Below are positions 48,147 through 56,733 of a DNA stretch of 64,000 nucleotides, in pieces. How positions within the stretch are numbered: the stretch's first letter is position 1; the number at the start of each line of letters is the position of its first letter. The notes under the pieces were generated by a model, which worked only from the letters and a program-made list of their open reading frames with translations, was not told where the DNA came from and did no database searches. The DNA is from Eutreptiella sp. 'Long Island Sound 2002' (Eukaryota > Euglenozoa > Euglenophyceae > Eutreptiales > Eutreptiaceae). The position numbers and the translations under genes are program-made. The DNA lies in assembly GCA_964036045.1 (NCBI GenBank), contig OZ038380.1:61798591-61862590 (forward strand). Direction: 5' to 3'.

Positions 48147-48678
48147 TGTAAGTGCGGCTAGCCCCATCTGCTCAGATTTTCAGACATTCTGCCCAGATTG
48201 GCTACATTTTGGTCATTTTCTTTGCTTCGGCGGAATTGCCGCCTCGCAGCTCAGTCACAGGATATTTCCTATATATTTCTGAGATGCCGGATTTGATTCC
48301 GCGGTCCATTCCCCGTAGATCCGCCGCATTCCGCTATTTTAGCTGGAATCGCCATTTGCCGCTGACGCGCGCTCGCGGGCTAGATCGGCCAAACCTTTTT
48401 ACATAAATGGATTATTTAAATCTTTTCAGACAGTTTTGGACACTCAGATGTATTTAGAATAATTCCCCTCAATTTTCTTCATAGACTGGGATTTTCTGCC
48501 GGACCACAATCAGCATGGACCTTGCTTCTGTTGTCGCTGCTCTCGCCTCCGTTGGTGTCCGAGTGTCCGGTTCTACCCCCAATAACAACATCCAGGGAGA
48601 CTCCTCGCGTGCCTGCCCCACTGGTCTTGCCGGCCCCGAGCCCTCCGGCACCCACAACGACCCAGGGCAGCACTTTCA
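48147..48678 (+). repeat. 5' LTR of chromovirus C
   Basis: 532 bp, TGTAAGTGCGG to CACTTTCA, matching 58379-58910 without indels. An ATG at position 369 of the LTR opens the gag frame. A tttacataaatgg stretch upstream could serve as a TATA-like element. Confidence 0.97.
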
Positions 48679-49330
48679 TGGTAGCAGAGGCTACCTGAAT
48701 GTTGTTCCTTTGGTGTCCCAACCACAGCTAGCCCCTCAGTACGGCCCCGTAGACTCCGCCACCTCCGGAGACGTAACAATTACGCTGCCGTGGTGTTGTG
48801 CGAACGAGGCCTTGAGAGGACTGCCTTGCGCAAGCCCAAATTGCCCAAGAAGGGTACAAATCAGCAGCTGTGGAGGCCCAGATTACAATCAAGATCCCAG
48901 TCGAAATTGGCCATCAAGCAGCTGGAATCTCCCAGCCTACGCTAATGGCAACGCTCCGGTGGAGCTTACGGACCTGGCAGGTACTAATACTCCTTACCAA
49001 TGTCCACATTTTGAGACCATCGACGCCGACATTGACGACATTGAGATGGGTGGTCCAGGTGAGGTACCTGCCTATAATCGACCAGCCTCATGGGCACAAT
49101 GGGACAACCATTTGTCTTCCGAAGTGACCCGTAACCTTGAGGCGCTTGAGGCCCTGTGTCTATTAGCCACGTCTAAGCTGATAGGACAAGAAAGAATCGC
49201 CTCTGATTTTTTATTCGAATATTTTTTCCTCCTTCAAGAAGAAATTAAGACCAGGATGTGGTGGTGTTCTCAAGAAGATGAATCTTTTGCCATTTTCTTG
49301 CAGATCTGGGAGGCAAGTCCCTTCCCGTAG
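48515..49330 (+). CDS. Chromovirus C gag, N-terminal segment starting inside the LTR
   Basis: The ATG at 48515 lies within the 5' LTR. The frame runs through the LTR end and the primer-binding site (read as HGSRG) to TAG 49328-49330, 271 codons. The N-terminal part is Ser/Pro/Thr-rich; the C-terminal part is helical (EVTRNLEALEALCLLATSKL). The same frame stays open after the TAG for another 740 codons, so this is probably the first part of a longer Gag. No zinc knuckle occurs here. Confidence 0.6.
   Translation: MDLASVVAALASVGVRVSGSTPNNNIQGDSSRACPTGLAGPEPSGTHNDPGQHFHGSRGYLNVVPLVSQPQLAPQYGPVDSATSGDVTITLPWCCANEALRGLPCASPNCPRRVQISSCGGPDYNQDPSRNWPSSSWNLPAYANGNAPVELTDLAGTNTPYQCPHFETIDADIDDIEMGGPGEVPAYNRPASWAQWDNHLSSEVTRNLEALEALCLLATSKLIGQERIASDFLFEYFFLLQEEIKTRMWWCSQEDESFAIFLQIWEASPFP
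48679..48690 (+). promoter_or_regulatory. Primer-binding site of chromovirus C (tRNA-iMet)
   Basis: TGGTAGCAGAGG follows the LTR directly and is the exact complement of the last 12 bases of the common eukaryotic initiator tRNA-Met. Confidence 0.93.
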
Positions 49331-51550
49331 GAGAAGACCAAGGCACCTGTTGCCGGGCCCTCCGCCCCTCATCCCTCTGTTTCCATCCGCGACGATCTAG
49401 CCGCCGCGGTTGAGGAAGGAATTTTAGAGGCAGCTAGGCAGGCAAGTCTGGAAATTAGGACTGAAGGAGCTCCCCAAGTGGACTCCTGGCTGCGAACCAC
49501 TGAGATTAGCGGTCCGACAGCCTGCTCAGGCCCTTCAGGACACGGTATGTACTGCCCTGCCGACTGTTCTTGCAGATTACAGCGAGATACTGAGCTCCAA
49601 TTGCTCAAAGATCAAATGCAACTCATCATTCAGACGCTGGGAATTAAAGATCTTTTCAAGACCCACATGAGGTCTGAGGGCGCATCATCGGTGGAACAAA
49701 CAACAGAACCGTCGGAGGAGGCGACAGAAATTTTTTCGATTGCTCCTTCGGTGGACTCTAAGACCACCGACGCAAGGATCAGCAGGACTAAGCTAAAGGA
49801 AAGGGTTACAATCTCTCGATCTCAGAGTAGATCGGCGAAGGCTAGGAATGAGGTTCAGAATGCCAAGCGAACTGCCTCCCGTACTGCCCTTCCTGCTGTT
49901 GATTCCAATGCAATAGCCCAGATGTTGCTCGCCCAGACCCTCGCCGGAGCTGGTGTGGCTAATGATGCCGCCAAGGTGTCTGCCATTACGGCCGGTGTTG
50001 GGCTGGATTCACTCCTAAATCCTACTTCATTGCGACTTCGTCAGGTTGCCAAGCAACCGAAGTATAATGGGAACCCCAGACGTTGGCCTCAGTTCCAACG
50101 GGAATTTAAACTGTGGGTTAAGACTCAAAAGCTCCAGGATGATCAGTTCCTGATGGCCCTCCTGGACTGCCTTGAGGGAGCGCCGGCCAACACTTGGCTC
50201 AGAACCTGGAGTGATCGTGAAGATTCAAGTTCCCCCCTTACCTTTGATGAGGTGTGGGAACAGTTGGAGGTACGTGGATCCCGGCTGCCTGAGGACCATT
50301 ACCACCAGATGTTGAAGAATTTTCCTTCGTTCTCGCGATTGATCTTGCACGAAGTGCAAGACAAGAGACAGCGCTTTTGGAATCTCGTAGAAGAATCTGA
50401 ACATTCAGGCGAAAAATTTTCTAGTGCCGAGCTGAAAAATCTGATTTTTGACAAGATCCCCTCTGAAACCGCCGCCACCCTTCGTAATAAACAATCCGAA
50501 GAAAAGGTCAAGACCTGGTGGGCGGAGATCGATGGCTTTGACGCCTCGGCCAACCGGTTTACCGTCAGGGAGGCACTTCAAAAGTGCTCCCCCACGTCGT
50601 TTACCAAGGTGAAATTCACTGAAAACACGTGGAAAATCAAGTTTAATGAACACGAGGATCGGGACTTGTTTGTCCAAGTCCTCAATAGGGGAGTAAGTTT
50701 CCACGGCCATCGCCTGAAGGCCAGGAACTGGGTGTTTTCGTTTACCCCGCAGGAACTGTGGGAAGAGGTTGAGCGGCTCGCTGACGCCGCCAATCAAAAT
50801 TTTCATGAGGGTCTTGGGGGAAACAAGAACCCCCAGCAAAACACCCAAAATGGGGCCCAAAAGGGCAACAAAAAGGTGAATGACACCCGGAATGTTCAGG
50901 ATCATTGTAGCATCTGCCTTCTTTTAGGTTCTACGAACCGAGCTAAGACGCATTCCACTGCTAATCACCGATGGTCTGCTTACGATCACAAGGTGATTGG
51001 TGAAAATGTCAGTAATTCGCAGAATTCAGACAGGAATGACAGACAGGTGCATGGTGCTAAGGGGGGAAAGGGTAATCCGACCCCCTCCGGTGGAAACAAA
51101 AATACCGGAGGCCCTGGCGGGTCCCAAGGCAAAGGAAATCGGACTCCATCCGGTTCCGGTGGACAGCCGAACGGCCAGACAAGTCCTAATGGCAACGCCG
51201 GAGGCGGAAATCGAAATCCAGGCCAAACCCCTCAATCCGGTACAAACAAAGGAAATGCTCCAGGATCACAGGGTAAGGGTAAGGGAAATCCTTCAGGAAC
51301 CCCCTTCTCTGGTAAGGGCAGAGGGCGTGGCGACGGTGGTGGTCCATCATCCGGCGGCCGTGGCCGTGGACGTGGAAAGGGAAATCATCGTGTGGATCAG
51401 GTCTCAGGTGCAGATCAGGTGTCCGATGCGGATCGAGATTATGTCGAAAATGCCCTGAATCCAGCGGATGATCCGTTCCAAGATGAGTGGATCGACGAAT
51501 CAGGCTGTGTTCACAATGTTAACGCAGCCGCTGGAGGTCAGAACGCCTAG
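49331..51550 (+). CDS. Chromovirus C gag, capsid and C-terminal region
   Basis: Same frame as 48515-49330, entered after TAG. It contains a helical capsid-type domain (PKYNGNPRRWPQFQREFKLW, then LLDCLEGAPANTWLRTW) near 50040-50210, characteristic of Ty3/retrotransposon Gag. A Cys/His patch (HCSICLLLGS...HSTANH, a CCHH arrangement) lies near 50905-50970 instead of a normal CCHC knuckle. A long Gly/Asn/Pro/Lys-rich tail ends in TAG 51548-51550. Pol follows in the same frame. Confidence 0.82.
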   Translation, partial: EKTKAPVAGPSAPHPSVSIRDDLAAAVEEGILEAARQASLEIRTEGAPQVDSWLRTTEISGPTACSGPSGHGMYCPADCSCRLQRDTELQLLKDQMQLIIQTLGIKDLFKTHMRSEGASSVEQTTEPSEEATEIFSIAPSVDSKTTDARISRTKLKERVTISRSQSRSAKARNEVQNAKRTASRTALPAVDSNAIAQMLLAQTLAGAGVANDAAKVSAITAGVGLDSLLNPTSLRLRQVAKQPKYNGNPRRWPQFQREFKLWVKTQKLQDDQFLMALLDCLEGAPANTWLRTWSDREDSSSPLTFDEVWEQLEVRGSRLPEDHYHQMLKNFPSFSRLILHEVQDKRQRFWNLVEESEHSGEKFSSAELKNLIFDKIPSETAATLRNKQSEEKVKTWWAEIDGFDASANRFTVREALQKCSPTSFTKVKFTENTWKIKFNEHEDRDLFVQVLNRGVSFHGHRLKARNWVFSFTPQELWEEVERLADAANQNFHEGLGGNKNPQQNTQNGAQKGNKKVNDTRNVQDHCSICLLLGSTNRAKTHSTANHRWSAYDHKVIGENVSNSQNSDRNDRQVHGAKGGKGNPTPSGGNKNTGGPGGSQGKGNRTPSGSGGQPNGQTSPNGNAGGGNRNPGQTPQSGTNKGNAPGSQGKGKGNPSGTPFSGKGRGRGDGGGPSSGGRGRGRGKGNHRVDQVSGADQVSDADRDYVENALNPADDPFQDEWIDESGCVHNVNAAAGGQNA

Positions 51551-54500
51551 GGGAGCCACGAAAATCGCCCCTCCCCAGGCGATTTCAGGCATGATCCCCA
51601 AATTCCTGATCGACCATTACTTGATGTAGGGTCGCTTGTCTCCTCTCCCCTGGATCCGGCAGCGGATCCTTCTGTTGTAGTGGACGAGGTTGGTGTACAG
51701 TCCAAGCACAGGGCTCGTCAGTTTGTCACAAAGCTGTGGGTCTCTGATTGCAAGGGAAATTTCCACCTCGCCACTTGTTTGTGTGACAATGGATCAGAGG
51801 TAAATCTCCAATCCAATTCATTCTTACCCGACGACTGCGTGTTTGAATCGCCTCATCCTGTTACCCTCGAGGGAGTTTCTGGACATTCTCTCGCAGGTGG
51901 GCAACGCGGTTGTTATATATCAACTCATTTGGTCGCTCAAGACCTTTGGGAAGAGCAAAATGTGGAAGAAGTTGTCCTTAAGGATGACTACTTCTATCGT
52001 GCCGACATAAAGTATGACCTTTATTTGGGCCATCCTTGGCTTCGCAAGAACAGGGTAGCGCCCGTAGGTCATCGTCGTTGTTTTTTGCTGGAGTCAGGTC
52101 CCTTGGAACGTCCTGAATTTCTTTTTTTGCACGCAGGGTTTAAAAGTGCAGAAGAATTTTTGAAGCAAAAGGTGACACCAAAATTTGGTGAAGATGTCAC
52201 CATTGCAGAGGTGAATGGGAGTGCCGATTACTCCCAAGAGTTAGAATGTCTTCGTAGGGACTCCCAGCCACGACGCCCTTCGCGCTGGCACTCTTCATCC
52301 TACAGAGTTGTCGACAAATGGCGCGATGCAATTTGTGAATACTTTCATGAACACCATTCATTTTGGCCACAGTATGATGCCTTTGCTAACCGTACGAACA
52401 AGCGCTTTGACAAGCACTTTAGCGACGCTTGGACCCATAAATGGGACAAGAAGTTGTGGATTAATCCTCCGTTTCACTTAATCCAGCAGGTCATCCACAA
52501 AATCAAGCAAGATAAGACCCAGGCAATTTTAGTTGTGCCCTTGTGGGATGACAAGCTTTGGTTTCAGGAATTACAAGACATTTGTGTTGATTATATCGAA
52601 CTTCCCAGGAAGATTAAGCTGTATGCCAGGGACGACACAGGTCCCCTGCCACAGCGGTCCTGGAGTTCGCTTGCATTCCTGGTGGATGGAAAGCTTTCTG
52701 ACTCTAATTCTGCTGATTCTAGTACAGATTCTTGTGTTGGGTCTGAATCTGAGGTTGAGCGTGGTACTGATGATAAATCTATTTTTTCTGATTTTTGTCC
52801 GTCAGATACCCAAGGTGATTCAACGTCCAATGGATCCGCCTCGTCTCCCTCTTCCCCAATACGGTCGACATCGAAAAGAATCTTCAGTGCACGGGCGAGG
52901 AAAAATCTCCAATCGCGCCGCAAATTCAGAGTTTTTTATGAAAAACCCCCTGTGGAAGCTTTCATGGATCCTTTCGAGGAGCTGGATCACGAAGAGAATC
53001 TCTGGGATTTCGACACAAGACCCACCTATCTTCAAAAGGCAGTGGATACGGACCTGTTTAGGGACATCCGTAAGAAGATTCTTCCTGCCAAAGCCGAAGA
53101 AGTCGCCAAAGTTTTTTCGACAGTAATTCCTGGCGATCAGGTGGACACTGAATTGTGTTCCAAGTCAAGAGAAAAGATTTTTGAGGAACGGAAGGACACA
53201 ACCCTTTCAGGGAAGTTGATCAAAGACCCCCCTGTCCGTGGACAGCTCAGTGAAGCCTTCATCGAGCTTCGTGAAGGGTACAAGGCAAAAAAACAGCGCC
53301 CTTATGAAAATCATGGACATAAACATGAGATCCTCAGAAAAATCATCGAGAGAAATCTCAGGGAATTTGGTTGGCTTGAGGGTTGTATGACCAGCGAATG
53401 GTGCTGTTCACCCTTCACAGTCCCGAAGCCACCGCCTGCAGACCAGAACACCATTGATGGCGGGCGAATGGTTGTTGATTTTCGCAATCTCAACGCCGAA
53501 ACCAAGGCGGATTCACACCCCCTGCCCCTCATTGAGGAGGAAATCGCCAAGAGGGCAAGAGGTGGTTTGTTCTCTGTGCTGGATCTCCGTCACGGCTTTC
53601 ACCAAATGCCGTTGAGGAAGGACAGCAGACCTCCCACCTGTATGTGCACGCCATGTGGCCCAGTCCAATGGACCGTCATGCCCATGGGGCTGAAGAACGC
53701 CCCCTCATTTTTTCAAAGAATGATGGAGGATGTGCTGTTCACAACCCATCCTGAGCTTCGTGCCTTCGTGAGTGTGTACATAGATGACATAATCATCGCG
53801 ACGGAAGGGGAGGGACTGACCGAAGCCGAGCTGGTGGCCCTACATGAGAAGCAGCTGAACCAAGTTTTGGACATTCTTGACGCCAATCAGCTGATTTGTG
53901 GGCCAAAGAAGGGAAAATTATTTTTAAAATCAGTCGAATTTTGTGGTTCTCTCCTAGAGAATGGCACTCGACGACCCAGTCCAGGGAAGCTCCTCGCTAT
54001 TCAGAAGTGGAAGCGCCCTGAGACGATCACGGAGTTGAGAGGATTCCTGGGTTGTTGCAATTTTTACCACACTTTTGGGCCGAATTATGCCAAATTTGCT
54101 GCCCCCCTCACTGAATTATTGAAGGTAGGGAGAGATGCGGGCAAGGCAGGTTCAAAGGTTCGTGTCAAGTGGACTGACGAGTGCGAGGAGGCCTTCCATC
54201 ACTTGAAGGCAGCCCTCTGTGAAGTCGCCACGTTGCATGTGCCCAAATTTGACCGACCCTTCTACATTAGAACCGACGCTTCTAGGTACGCGATCGGAGC
54301 TGTCCTTGAACAGGTTGATGAAGCCACCGGTGATCATTACCCTCTTGCATTTTGGTCTCGGAAGCTAGCCCCACGCCAAATGCAATGGTCGCCGCGTGAG
54401 CAAGAGACTTACGCCATCATCTGTGCTTTAAAAAAGTACCAATCGTGGGTTGGCACCAATCGAGTCGAGGTCCTGACGGATCATCGATCTCTGGAGTATT

Positions 54501-54718
54501 GGGCCACTGAACACATTGATACTGTCGCGAGCCCAGCTGGTCGACGGGCCAGATGGCACGAATTTCTCTCTCTGTTTGACCTCCATGTGTCGTATTTGCC
54601 TGGAAAACATAACACGGTAGCGGATGCTCTGAGCCGATGGGCTTACCCCGCCTCAGAGGGGCTGCAAAGTACCAACATCCATGGTACGGAGCAGGACCGC
54701 CATGTCATCATCGAATGA
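51551..54718 (+). CDS. Chromovirus C pol: protease, methyltransferase-like domain, reverse transcriptase, RNase H
   Basis: Open immediately after gag's TAG in the same frame, to TGA 54716. Protease: CLCDNGSEVNLQS (DNG in place of DTG) and LYLGHPWLRKN. The methyltransferase-like domain spans about 52305-52690: YDAFANRTNKRFDKHF, LWINPPFHLIQQVIHK (NPPF 52463-52474), AILVVPLWDDKLWFQEL, and SWSSLAFLVDGK. Reverse transcriptase: SVLDLRHGFHQMPL, MPMGLKNAPSFFQR, and a normal YIDD at 53777-53788. RNase H: YIRTDASRYAIGA, REQETYAIICAL, LTDHRSLEYW, NTVADALSRW. It processes, copies and degrades element nucleic acids within particles. Confidence 0.92.
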   Translation, partial: GSHENRPSPGDFRHDPQIPDRPLLDVGSLVSSPLDPAADPSVVVDEVGVQSKHRARQFVTKLWVSDCKGNFHLATCLCDNGSEVNLQSNSFLPDDCVFESPHPVTLEGVSGHSLAGGQRGCYISTHLVAQDLWEEQNVEEVVLKDDYFYRADIKYDLYLGHPWLRKNRVAPVGHRRCFLLESGPLERPEFLFLHAGFKSAEEFLKQKVTPKFGEDVTIAEVNGSADYSQELECLRRDSQPRRPSRWHSSSYRVVDKWRDAICEYFHEHHSFWPQYDAFANRTNKRFDKHFSDAWTHKWDKKLWINPPFHLIQQVIHKIKQDKTQAILVVPLWDDKLWFQELQDICVDYIELPRKIKLYARDDTGPLPQRSWSSLAFLVDGKLSDSNSADSSTDSCVGSESEVERGTDDKSIFSDFCPSDTQGDSTSNGSASSPSSPIRSTSKRIFSARARKNLQSRRKFRVFYEKPPVEAFMDPFEELDHEENLWDFDTRPTYLQKAVDTDLFRDIRKKILPAKAEEVAKVFSTVIPGDQVDTELCSKSREKIFEERKDTTLSGKLIKDPPVRGQLSEAFIELREGYKAKKQRPYENHGHKHEILRKIIERNLREFGWLEGCMTSEWCCSPFTVPKPPPADQNTIDGGRMVVDFRNLNAETKADSHPLPLIEEEIAKRARGGLFSVLDLRHGFHQMPLRKDSRPPTCMCTPCGPVQWTVMPMGLKNAPSFFQRMMEDVLFTTHPELRAFVSVYIDDIIIATEGEGLTEAELVALHEKQLNQVLDILDANQLICGPKKGKLFLKSVEFCGSLLENGTRRPSPGKLLAIQKWKRPETITELRGFLGCCNFYHTFGPNYAKFAAPLTELLKVGRDAGKAGSKVRVKWTDECEEAFHHLKAALCEVATLHVPKFDRPFYIRTDASRYAIGAVLEQVDEATGDHYPLAFWSRKLAPRQMQWSPREQETYAIICALKKYQSWVGTNRVEVLTDHRSLEYWATEHIDTVASPAGRRARWHEFLSLFDLHVSYLPGKHNTVADALSRWAYPASEGLQSTNIHGTEQDRHVIIE

Positions 54719-55726
54719 GATCAGGAAGAAAAGAAACTCATTCGACGTGCATGCATGCAGTGCGCTGTTAAACAGCACGCATTGCGGTGTCACGACATCA
54801 CGGCCATCAAAGATCCGGCGCATGCTCATGAGATCTGCACCAAAACGTTGAAAGTCGTGGAAAAAGTCACCGATCCCTCCTCAGGGAGTGTGAAACGGTT
54901 TGACTACACCCGACGAGTAAATCGATTTCGGTTGATCCAAGGCATTAAGCGTCGAGATCCGGCCAAAACTCCACCCCTGCCGAAGGATTCCCTGATCATC
55001 CGTGACTGGACGTCCGATTACCTGCAGGATCCCATGTTTAAAGAGGTCTTTGGAAATCTCAAATCCAAAGATGCTCACAGGGATGGGATTTTTGCAGAGT
55101 ACTCGTTGGATGGGGGGAAGCTGTGGATGGAGGGTAAATTGTGTGTGCCAGACGCCCTAGCCCCCCGAGTGTTAAAATGGTGGCATAAATGGGAGTCCCC
55201 CCACGCACATGGCCGTCGACTGTGGTCGATGATTAAGCATAGGTTGTTTGGATCGAGGCTCTACACACATTGCATGAAAGTAGCTGCCGGATGTGCCCAA
55301 TGTGCTGTCTCGACACCCCCCAGCGCGAAGAAGCACGGCCATCTGAGGCCTCATCCTATTCCGGAGCGCCTCTTTAACAGAGTCACGAGTGATTTTTTCT
55401 ATCTCGGTGAGCTCGATGACGAAGAGTGCCATTGGACTAACAGAAAAGTCAATGGTGTGCTCCTCATTCAGTGCCGTCATTCAGGCTACATTCAAGTGTT
55501 GCCTTGCAACATTGAGTCGATGACTGGCAAGGCTGCCGCCAAATGGTGCGCGCAGACCTGGATGGGAGGCTGGGACGTCCGATCCGAGGTGGTCACGGAT
55601 TCAGGCAAAGAGTACACCTCCGAATGGTGGAGAGAATTGTGTGCTCGCCTTGGAATCCACACCTCCGATGTGAAATCCACTCGCATCGAGCGCTGCCTGG
55701 CGAAAGAGCCGGCCGCTCAATTATAA
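54719..55726 (+). CDS. Chromovirus C integrase, N-terminal and core part
   Basis: Continues pol's frame after TGA 54716-54718 (DQEEKKLIRRACMQ). Zinc-binding residues occur in HAHGRRLWSMIKH and CMKVAAGCAQC. Core Asp residues lie in RVTSDFFYLGEL and VVTDSGKEYT. The frame breaks after SDVKSTRIER, just before the catalytic Glu, which is found in the overlapping frame. The enzyme inserts element DNA and would account for the GACAC duplication. Confidence 0.85.
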   Translation, partial: DQEEKKLIRRACMQCAVKQHALRCHDITAIKDPAHAHEICTKTLKVVEKVTDPSSGSVKRFDYTRRVNRFRLIQGIKRRDPAKTPPLPKDSLIIRDWTSDYLQDPMFKEVFGNLKSKDAHRDGIFAEYSLDGGKLWMEGKLCVPDALAPRVLKWWHKWESPHAHGRRLWSMIKHRLFGSRLYTHCMKVAAGCAQCAVSTPPSAKKHGHLRPHPIPERLFNRVTSDFFYLGELDDEECHWTNRKVNGVLLIQCRHSGYIQVLPCNIESMTGKAAAKWCAQTWMGGWDVRSEVVTDSGKEYTSEWWRELCARLGIHTSDVKSTRIERCLAKEPAAQL

Positions 55727-56733
55727 ATATGCTTCGTAAGGAGTTCGCGAGTGAAAAGGATTTCCATTGGATGGAAGTTCTCTTTGCACTGCTTCGCCGT
55801 TACCACAACACGCCTTTGTATCATGGCCTTTCTCCAAATGAAATTGTCTTTGGACGAAAGAAGTGTTGGTGGAACATGCCGTTGAATAATCCTCGCCCCT
55901 GTAAAGATGCTTCGCTGTTTTTGGACGGAGTCCAACGAGCAGATAAATCTGTGTCGAAATTAATCGAGAAGCATCAAGCTGACTGGCTTTGGGTTCAAAA
56001 TCAAGGTCGAAGAAACCCCCACAATTTTGAAGTCGATGATCGAGTTTGGCTTCGAAAATCCGAAACCACCCTGGACGGAGATGACAAGCTTCTTCCCTTG
56101 TGGGAGGGGCCATTCGCTGTTACAGCGCGTCTTGGTGAGAACAGGTGGAGGATCCGTGTGGATGTCAGCAGGGAAATTGACGTTTCGGGCGATCGCCTCA
56201 AGAGAGAGATCCCTTCCCCCAAGGATCGAGTTAAACCCCTTTTTTGGACTGCGAAACACTTGTCTGATCGGGTCATCGAAGGGGGGAAGTACGAACTCAA
56301 GAGGATTGTTGAAGCAAGACGTGACGCCAAGGGCGAATGGGAATTTCTGTGTGAGTGGAGGGGCTTTGATTCCAGTCACAACAACTGGGAACCAGCCCAA
56401 TCTTTTGTCCATGGGTACACCAAGGGGTTCATTGACTTCCTCAAGAAGCACCCCAAAATTGGAGTACTCCTGACAGATTGTTTGTCGAAACCAGACAGAC
56501 AAGTGGAGAGCGACGGAAAACGACCTGTGGTGAATCGAGATCCAGCCTTTTACGGCCCTCAGCAGCCACATTCCAGGGCTGATCTGTCGATCCCCCCTCC
56601 TGCGGTCAGGCCAGCCCAGGAGCCAAATGAGGACCAAGCTTCAAGTTCGGCCGCTGATTTGCAGCGCCCAAGCCGTATGAGGGCCAGACCAGACAGGTTG
56701 GTGGTCACATGTATTCGTGCTTGGCCGAATTGA
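55690..56733 (+). CDS. Chromovirus C integrase C-terminal part with chromodomain
   Basis: Resumes in a different frame: PGERAGRSIINML carries the catalytic Glu, followed by HWMEVLFALLRRYHNTPLYH, a GPF-type motif (LWEGPFAVTARL) and a chromodomain near 56270-56430 (YELKRIVEARRDAKGEWEF, then CEWRGFDSSHNNWEPAQSF). The frameshift near 55690 means this copy needs a frame change or is defective. The tail is Pro/Ser-rich. Confidence 0.88.
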   Translation, partial: ALPGERAGRSIINMLRKEFASEKDFHWMEVLFALLRRYHNTPLYHGLSPNEIVFGRKKCWWNMPLNNPRPCKDASLFLDGVQRADKSVSKLIEKHQADWLWVQNQGRRNPHNFEVDDRVWLRKSETTLDGDDKLLPLWEGPFAVTARLGENRWRIRVDVSREIDVSGDRLKREIPSPKDRVKPLFWTAKHLSDRVIEGGKYELKRIVEARRDAKGEWEFLCEWRGFDSSHNNWEPAQSFVHGYTKGFIDFLKKHPKIGVLLTDCLSKPDRQVESDGKRPVVNRDPAFYGPQQPHSRADLSIPPPAVRPAQEPNEDQASSSAADLQRPSRMRARPDRLVVTCIRAWPN

